Below, one piece after another: positions 60,070 to 64,000 of a stretch of 64,000 bases of DNA. Below the pieces are notes generated by a model, which did not search any database, had not been told where the DNA came from, and saw nothing but the letters and a program-made list of their open reading frames with translations. This DNA is from Hymenobacter sp. 5317J-9. GTDB lineage: Bacteria; Bacteroidota; Bacteroidia; Cytophagales; Hymenobacteraceae. Where the stretch lies: assembly GCF_022921075.1 (NCBI RefSeq), contig NZ_CP095050.1, positions 3,596,001 through 3,660,000 on the forward strand. The letters run 5' to 3'. The translations under genes and the position numbers were made by a program. How positions within the stretch are numbered: the first letter of the stretch is position 1; every line of letters starts with the position of its first letter.

Positions 60070-60091
60070 TTCTACCAAAAAAGATTTCAAA

Positions 60092-60553
60092 GTGCAGCAA
60101 CATCCTATAAATGAGCGAATAAGTTTTTTGCTCAAATCGTTAAAACTTAGTGCTCGCGCATTCAGTGAAATGATTGGGGAGAAGCCCACAATCACTCAGA
60201 ACTACGTTGGCTCAAGAAACTCAATGCCTGGCGCTGACTACTTAGAGAAGGTACTGAAGCACTTTGAAAGCATCAATCCGGCATGGCTTCTCACGGGCGA
60301 GGGTGAACCCTTCCTGCCAGGCACGCAGCCTACACAAAATATTTCAACCACAAAAGGCAAAGGCAACATCATAGGCCAGGCCATTGGCACAGCTATTGGC
60401 AATATTAACCTCGATGACTGCAAGCGTGAACTGGCCTCCTCCCAAAAGGAACTTGAGCACCTGCGACAGCAACTGGAGCTGAAGGATGCGCTGCTGGCGG
60501 CCAAAGACGAAATGCTCACGCTGCTGCGAGGCAGCCACAATAGACCCAATTAA
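60092..60553 (+). CDS. HTH repressor (lysogeny regulator)
   Basis: The 153-aa protein starts at GTG 60092 (VQQHPINERISFLLKSLKLSARAFSEMIGEKPTITQNYVGSRN). It has an XRE-type HTH near residues 7-60, the usual Bacteroidota continuation FESINPAWLLTGEGEPFL, a linker, and a coiled-coil end (LASSQKELEHLRQQLELKDALLAAKDEML). There is no S24 peptidase part, so RecA-driven self-cleavage is not expected and induction must work another way. The long frame upstream of GTG 60092 crosses the operator and early gene and is spurious. Confidence 0.82.
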   Translation: MQQHPINERISFLLKSLKLSARAFSEMIGEKPTITQNYVGSRNSMPGADYLEKVLKHFESINPAWLLTGEGEPFLPGTQPTQNISTTKGKGNIIGQAIGTAIGNINLDDCKRELASSQKELEHLRQQLELKDALLAAKDEMLTLLRGSHNRPN

Positions 60554-61347
60554 TGAAAGCAGCAGTTCTACCCATTGCACTCCTAATTTCTGCCTCTGCG
60601 TGTGCCCAAACGCTACTTGCCAACGACCCGCCCAAAACTTATAAAGTTGGGCCAGAGAAGGCTTTCCTATACCGTAGCCCTGCCGACACGGCAAAGCAGT
60701 CAAGCAATCAGTATCTCGCGTCCAATTCCGAAGTGACAGTAGTAGGGCGATATTCGCCACGTTGGCTGGTAGTGAAGCGTACTGGATACTTGTATTTAGC
60801 ACCCAGTGCCAAGCTCACATCACCTGATGCACCTTTCGCGCCGGTCAAGCTACTGGATGGCACTCCCCTGCCCTTTGATGAGCAAACCCACCGCATCTCT
60901 TACCAAGGAGTAGTAGAAGTACCCGGTGCCACCAAAGACCAACTGTATGTACGGGCAAACGAATGGGTAGCTAAAGCATACCACTCAGCCAACGCCGTGA
61001 TTCAGATGCAGGATAAGGAGGCCGGGCGGTTAGTTGTAAAGGGCCTAACGCGTGTGACCCTACACGTAATGGGCATGAATGCGGACGCTGGCGTGATACG
61101 CCACACCTTGACTATCTACGTCAAGGATGGCCGCTACAAGTACATACTCAGCGACTTCACCCATGAGGACGTACGCCCCAAAGCCACTTCGGTCGGGCCG
61201 CTGGAAGGCCAAGTGCTGCCTTTCGGGATGGGTAAAAAGCAATGGGATGAATTGCGCCGCGAAGCTGACGAAGATGCCAAGCGCCTCATTGCCGAGCTAC
61301 AGGCGGCCCTGAATGTGAAGGGCGGCAAAGACCCGAGTGACTTCTAA
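60553..61347 (+). CDS. Secreted DUF4468-type protein coupled to the repressor
   Basis: The 264-aa protein has a signal peptide (MKAAVLPIALLISASACAQ). An SH3-like segment near 30-85 is followed by a DUF4468-type domain near 100-215 (YQGVVEVPGATKDQLYVRANEWVAKAY, TRVTLHVMGMNADAGVIRHTLTIYVKDGRYKY). DUF4468 has no known function. Its ATG overlaps the repressor stop (TAATG), so it is made whenever the repressor is. It is a strong candidate for an envelope protein expressed in the lysogen. Confidence 0.75.
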   Translation: MKAAVLPIALLISASACAQTLLANDPPKTYKVGPEKAFLYRSPADTAKQSSNQYLASNSEVTVVGRYSPRWLVVKRTGYLYLAPSAKLTSPDAPFAPVKLLDGTPLPFDEQTHRISYQGVVEVPGATKDQLYVRANEWVAKAYHSANAVIQMQDKEAGRLVVKGLTRVTLHVMGMNADAGVIRHTLTIYVKDGRYKYILSDFTHEDVRPKATSVGPLEGQVLPFGMGKKQWDELRREADEDAKRLIAELQAALNVKGGKDPSDF

Positions 61348-61490
61348 TCCAACACATATGGAAGCCAGTGGGGCGCATTGAAGCGTTGCTGGCTGTCTAG
61401 CATAACTAATTCTATGCAGAAATGATGTATAGATGCTAAGGATAAGTGTTAACAACCAGTACTGAACAAAATCTGAAATAATCTTACCTC

Positions 61491-61718
61491 ATGGCAAAGC
61501 CCACTACCAATACCAAAGGCTTTATTCGGCTCACACTGATGAGTAATAGTGAGCAATTATTTATCGGCATCCATAACATTTCGACTGTTCGGCAAGCAGG
61601 CAGTAGCAGCCTGGTCTTGTTGACAAACTCACCCCATATCGCTCACATGGGTTCTCATGAAATACATGCACAGGAAGAGTACGAAGAAGTAATTAGACGC
61701 ATCAACGAAGCTCAATAA
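61491..61718 (+). CDS. 75-aa paralogue 1 of the AT-rich cassette
   Basis: The protein MAKPTTNTKGFIRLTLMSNSEQLFIGIHNISTVRQ ends EEYEEVIRRINEAQ. Pattern I-x-L-T at the start, a beta core and a terminal E-x2-EEVI-x2-I helix faintly recall the FlbD-type small-protein fold; that is a pattern likeness only. It is paralogous to the next gene, two bases away. GC is lower than in the phage genes. Confidence 0.6.
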   Translation: MAKPTTNTKGFIRLTLMSNSEQLFIGIHNISTVRQAGSSSLVLLTNSPHIAHMGSHEIHAQEEYEEVIRRINEAQ

Positions 61719-61720
61719 CA

Positions 61721-61951
61721 ATGGCAAAACCAGTCAACACTCTAAGGGGGTTCATTGAGATTAAAGTCCGTGAAGCCTCTAATCCAGTGCTCTTACCGCT
61801 TCATAATATTGCTGGCGTTAGCCAGAGCAATGGTATTGCGAGGATTACGCTAATGAAGGCTCTGAGCGGATTTGATGTGCATACCAACGCAGCCTATGTG
61901 GAGCAGACATATGAAGAAATATTAAAACTCATCAAGGAATCGTCTTACTAG
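61721..61951 (+). CDS. 76-aa paralogue 2 of the AT-rich cassette
   Basis: The protein MAKPVNTLRGFIEIKVREASNPVLLPLHNIAGVSQ ends VEQTYEEILKLIKESSY and repeats the plan of the gene before it (MAKP-x-NT-x-GFI, HNI, YEEI). Tandem duplication followed by divergence is clear. It is 19 bases before the 477-aa gene, so the three genes form one unit. Confidence 0.6.
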   Translation: MAKPVNTLRGFIEIKVREASNPVLLPLHNIAGVSQSNGIARITLMKALSGFDVHTNAAYVEQTYEEILKLIKESSY

Positions 61952-61970
61952 CCTGACTTATATAGCAACC

Positions 61971-63404
61971 ATGACAATCGAAGAAAGAGAACTGTGCATT
62001 GTAGCAGGCAACCAAATATTGGCAACTGATTTAGAAAAAGTATCGGCTAATATGTTTCCGGATTTGGAATTACAATCGGTAGTGGTTGGTGGCATTGAAC
62101 TGCCTTGGTTGTTGACTACCCTTAAAAGAGCTGCCAAACAACTTGTAGCTGAACTCAAAAGCGATAACTGGAGATTTTTGCCTAATGCAGTCAACGACCC
62201 TGACACAAACTTAACTGAAGCCCGCAATGGCACTGTGTTATTAACTAGACAAGTAAACTATATCATCCGAGCAATTGAAGATAAAGACCCTTTCGAAAAC
62301 TGGTTGCCTGAAACGCTCTTCCTTGTCAGATATGAGATGTATTATGGATTCTGGGAACGTTCAAAAACACGCGTACATAATCCAGAAGACCTGAATCTCG
62401 CTAAGTCTCGAACGGAAATTGATTTATTAGCCCAGTCCTTGGCTAAGTCGCTTGAAGAAACGGAAAAGACTCGTAAGGTGCTTGCGACTAACATTGAGGA
62501 GCTTGATGAATTTGCGACATCGAAGGAACAGCAATTTGCAAGCTTGGAGAAAACGTTAGAATCTGCATTTCAGTCATTGGCTAGTGTCCGCGATTCAGAG
62601 AAAGAAGCATCGACTAGCAATGGTAAGATTTCAACCTTGCTTGACCAAACTAATAAGACATTAGATGAATCTCGTAAAAAGATAAGCCAAGACCGCAAAA
62701 CGTTTGAAGAACTGCGAGGTGAAATTGCCTCAACCCGAAAACAGGTATCCGACGAATTTGACTTGCTTTCTGAGCACCGGAAGGAGTTTGATAACTTAGT
62801 TGTTTCAGCCCGCACTGCCGAGTCACATATTTTAGACCAACAAGAGGAGATTATGCGGCTCATCGGCCATGCAGCAGATGGAAGGTTAGCTACTGCTTTT
62901 AATGACCGTGAAAAGGCTCTAAGTAGTAGTGTAATGTGGTGGCGCTGGGCGAGCTTAGCAGCAGTATTCGTTGCCATTGGTTGGATTATATTCATATTTT
63001 ACAAGAATCCCTCCCAAGATGGAATCAGCATTAACTGGCTTATCCTATTAGCCAATGTAATTCGTACCTCACCAGCTTTTCTGCTTGTATTTTTCTGCCA
63101 GTCTCAATATACCAAGGAGCGTAACATTCAAGAAGAATATGCATTTAAAGCAGCTGTCTCGAGAACAGTTACAGCTTATGCTGACATGATTGGTACTGGC
63201 GAAATAAACGAGCGCGTAAGGATGCTAATGGAGACTATTCAGCGAATCTACATTCCGCCAGTACTTGGCAAACCAATGAAACCTATTTCCTTTCGCACAA
63301 AAGATTTAGCAGAGGCAGCTAAGAGCTTAGCAGAAACCACCCAAAATATGAAGTCTGCTGTCACTGATTTTCTAAAATCATCTAAATCAACACCTAACAC
63401 TTGA
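61971..63404 (+). CDS. 477-aa coiled-coil membrane protein
   Basis: The protein has a soluble N-terminal domain (about 1-145), a long coiled coil (about 150-305), two membrane helices (about 323-345 WASLAAVFVAIGWIIFIFY and 353-378) and a soluble C-terminal part (about 385-477) with YADMIGTGEINERVRMLMETIQRIYIPP. Both ends should face the cytoplasm. It is much more AT-rich than the phage. This plan of sensor, coiled coil and membrane effector is seen in many defence and exclusion proteins, but no known family is recognised. Confidence 0.6.
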   Translation: MTIEERELCIVAGNQILATDLEKVSANMFPDLELQSVVVGGIELPWLLTTLKRAAKQLVAELKSDNWRFLPNAVNDPDTNLTEARNGTVLLTRQVNYIIRAIEDKDPFENWLPETLFLVRYEMYYGFWERSKTRVHNPEDLNLAKSRTEIDLLAQSLAKSLEETEKTRKVLATNIEELDEFATSKEQQFASLEKTLESAFQSLASVRDSEKEASTSNGKISTLLDQTNKTLDESRKKISQDRKTFEELRGEIASTRKQVSDEFDLLSEHRKEFDNLVVSARTAESHILDQQEEIMRLIGHAADGRLATAFNDREKALSSSVMWWRWASLAAVFVAIGWIIFIFYKNPSQDGISINWLILLANVIRTSPAFLLVFFCQSQYTKERNIQEEYAFKAAVSRTVTAYADMIGTGEINERVRMLMETIQRIYIPPVLGKPMKPISFRTKDLAEAAKSLAETTQNMKSAVTDFLKSSKSTPNT

Positions 63405-63498
63405 TGGTGCATCGTGAAATAGGGTTATGAAAATCACCCGCCAGCAGCGCCTCGATACCCTGGCCGCTGACGGCACGGCCCTTATCCCAAATTCTACC

Positions 63499-63666
63499 AT
63501 GCCCCTCACTTCAACACCCGCCGACCCCGCCCGCATCAGCCTCCTCTCCACCATCGAGGTGAACTACTGGTGCCAGACCCTGAACTGCACCGAAACCCGC
63601 CTGCGCAACGCCATCCACGCCGTGGGCCCGCTCTCGGCCGACGTGCGCGGCTACCTCAGCCGCTGA
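63499..63666 (+). CDS. DUF3606-like small protein
   Basis: The 55-aa protein starts MPLTSTPADPARISLLSTIEVNYWCQTLNCTETRLRNAIHAVGPLSADVRGYL and fits DUF3606 (I-x-L, E-V-x-YW, LG/NCTE-x-LR-x-AI-x-VG). The frame is open to ATG 63427, adding 24 residues that could be real. Function unknown. Confidence 0.65.
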   Translation: MPLTSTPADPARISLLSTIEVNYWCQTLNCTETRLRNAIHAVGPLSADVRGYLSR

Positions 63667-63693
63667 GGCAACATTGCTGACGATTCCACCGTT

Positions 63694-63711
63694 GTTTAGC
63701 TTGAACTAAAC
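63694..63711. promoter_or_regulatory. Palindromic site ahead of the toxin gene
   Basis: GTTTAG and CTAAAC are six bases apart and end five bases before the ATG at 63716. This is a possible operator for self-regulation of a toxin-antitoxin pair. Confidence 0.4.
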
Positions 63712-63715
63712 TTTT

Positions 63716-64000
63716 ATGCCTAGATTTGCCTTGAGTGAGTTGGATGGACTTGACCGGCTACCCAATGTTCGCTTCCCCATCTACAAGCTTGAGACAAATG
63801 GCACCTGTGAATACGACCAGTGGCGGGAAACCATTAAGGCAGAAGGCACCTATGCCGCCGAACTAAAGACCCTAGACACGCTTATACTTATGCATGCGCA
63901 GATGCAACGCCTCTCGCCCAGCAAGTATAAGGAGCTCAGCGGCGGAGGTGACATCAAGGAATTTGAGTTTCGCAGCCGCAACCTACGTATTTACGGTTTC
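63716..64000 (+). CDS. RelE/HigB-like toxin (3' partial)
   Basis: The first 95 codons run to the end of the window. The sequence MPRFALSELDGLDRLPNVRFPIYKLETNGTCEYDQW continues with a helical middle and ends GGGDIKEFEFRSRNLRIYGF. The end resembles the beta-strand part of Gp49/RelE-type toxins (L-x-EFR-x-RVLYF). If so, an antitoxin gene should follow outside the window. The call is based on a partial protein. Confidence 0.5.
   Translation, partial: MPRFALSELDGLDRLPNVRFPIYKLETNGTCEYDQWRETIKAEGTYAAELKTLDTLILMHAQMQRLSPSKYKELSGGGDIKEFEFRSRNLRIYGF

Noticed and set aside
59801..60091. Long N-terminal extension of the repressor
   Set aside because: It would be translated across the early gene on the other strand and the operator; the HTH domain starts just after GTG 60092.
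20931..64000. CRISPR array or diversity-generating retroelement in the prophage
   Set aside because: No regular spaced repeats, reverse transcriptase or template/variable repeat pair was seen.
60554..64000. Right attachment site matching the tRNA-Glu 3' end
   Set aside because: I found no copy of the GGGGTTCGATTCCCC core in this range, so the boundary is left open.

Overview
The window looks like chromosome of a high-GC Bacteroidota bacterium close to Hymenobacter (order Cytophagales). The evidence is the TAnnTTTG-type promoter elements just ahead of genes, a secreted protein with a type IX secretion (T9SS) C-terminal sorting domain, an XrtN/MSEP-CTERM-type VIT membrane protein, a DUF4468 protein, and the overall gene style. 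The assignment rests on reading protein motifs, not on any search.

Left third (1-20,930): ordinary chromosome. In order: the 3' part of a FucP-like sugar MFS transporter, kptA, murB, two related secreted proteins (the second a T9SS-exported phospholipase-D-like enzyme), the VIT membrane protein, yiaA, mutS2, two small membrane proteins, a TIGR02757 protein, a LysM protein, kdsB, a DUF1622 membrane protein, a SUI1/YciH protein, a YegS/DGK-type lipid kinase, gap and tRNA-Glu(UUC). A nearly perfect 42-bp inverted repeat sits beside the TIGR02757 gene, and a stray copy of the tRNA-Glu 3' end lies about 200 bp left of the tRNA.

Middle and right (about 20,970 to at least 60,550): a large, apparently intact siphovirus-type prophage. 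Almost all of it is on the minus strand, packed in operons with 1-16 nt stop/start overlaps. Reading with transcription (right to left): an early block of small genes (59,959-57,249); a winged-helix replication-type protein (56,968); small genes and a serine recombinase; a tail/baseplate block ending in a tail fibre with an embedded SGNH esterase (53,601-45,790); an opposite-strand O-acyltransferase plus a 56-aa membrane protein; an S49 prohead protease, scaffold, major capsid and probable tail tube (44,300-41,004); small genes; an operon with a ParB-like protein and a TET-associated glycosyltransferase (39,352-37,117); a DUF932 protein and a RarA-C-terminal-like protein; terminase small and large subunits and portal (32,740-28,860); a holin-endolysin-spanin lysis block; and the tape measure gene ending beside tRNA-Glu. 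This order is permuted relative to usual siphophage maps. Several single genes with signal peptides or membrane segments lie in the opposite strand or behind their own terminators, and look like lysogenic-conversion genes (morons).

Control: a divergent region at 59,960-60,092 carries a perfect 10-bp-arm operator between the early operon and a HTH repressor, which is translationally coupled to a secreted DUF4468 protein. Seven intergenic copies of CGTCCTA (minus-strand reading) lie 34-64 nt ahead of late genes and look like a phage-specific promoter or activator site.

Right edge (61,400-64,000): an AT-richer cassette of two paralogous 75-aa proteins and a 477-aa coiled-coil membrane protein, then a DUF3606 protein and the start of a RelE/HigB-like toxin. 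No right attachment site or integrase was found inside the window, so the prophage's right boundary is not fixed.
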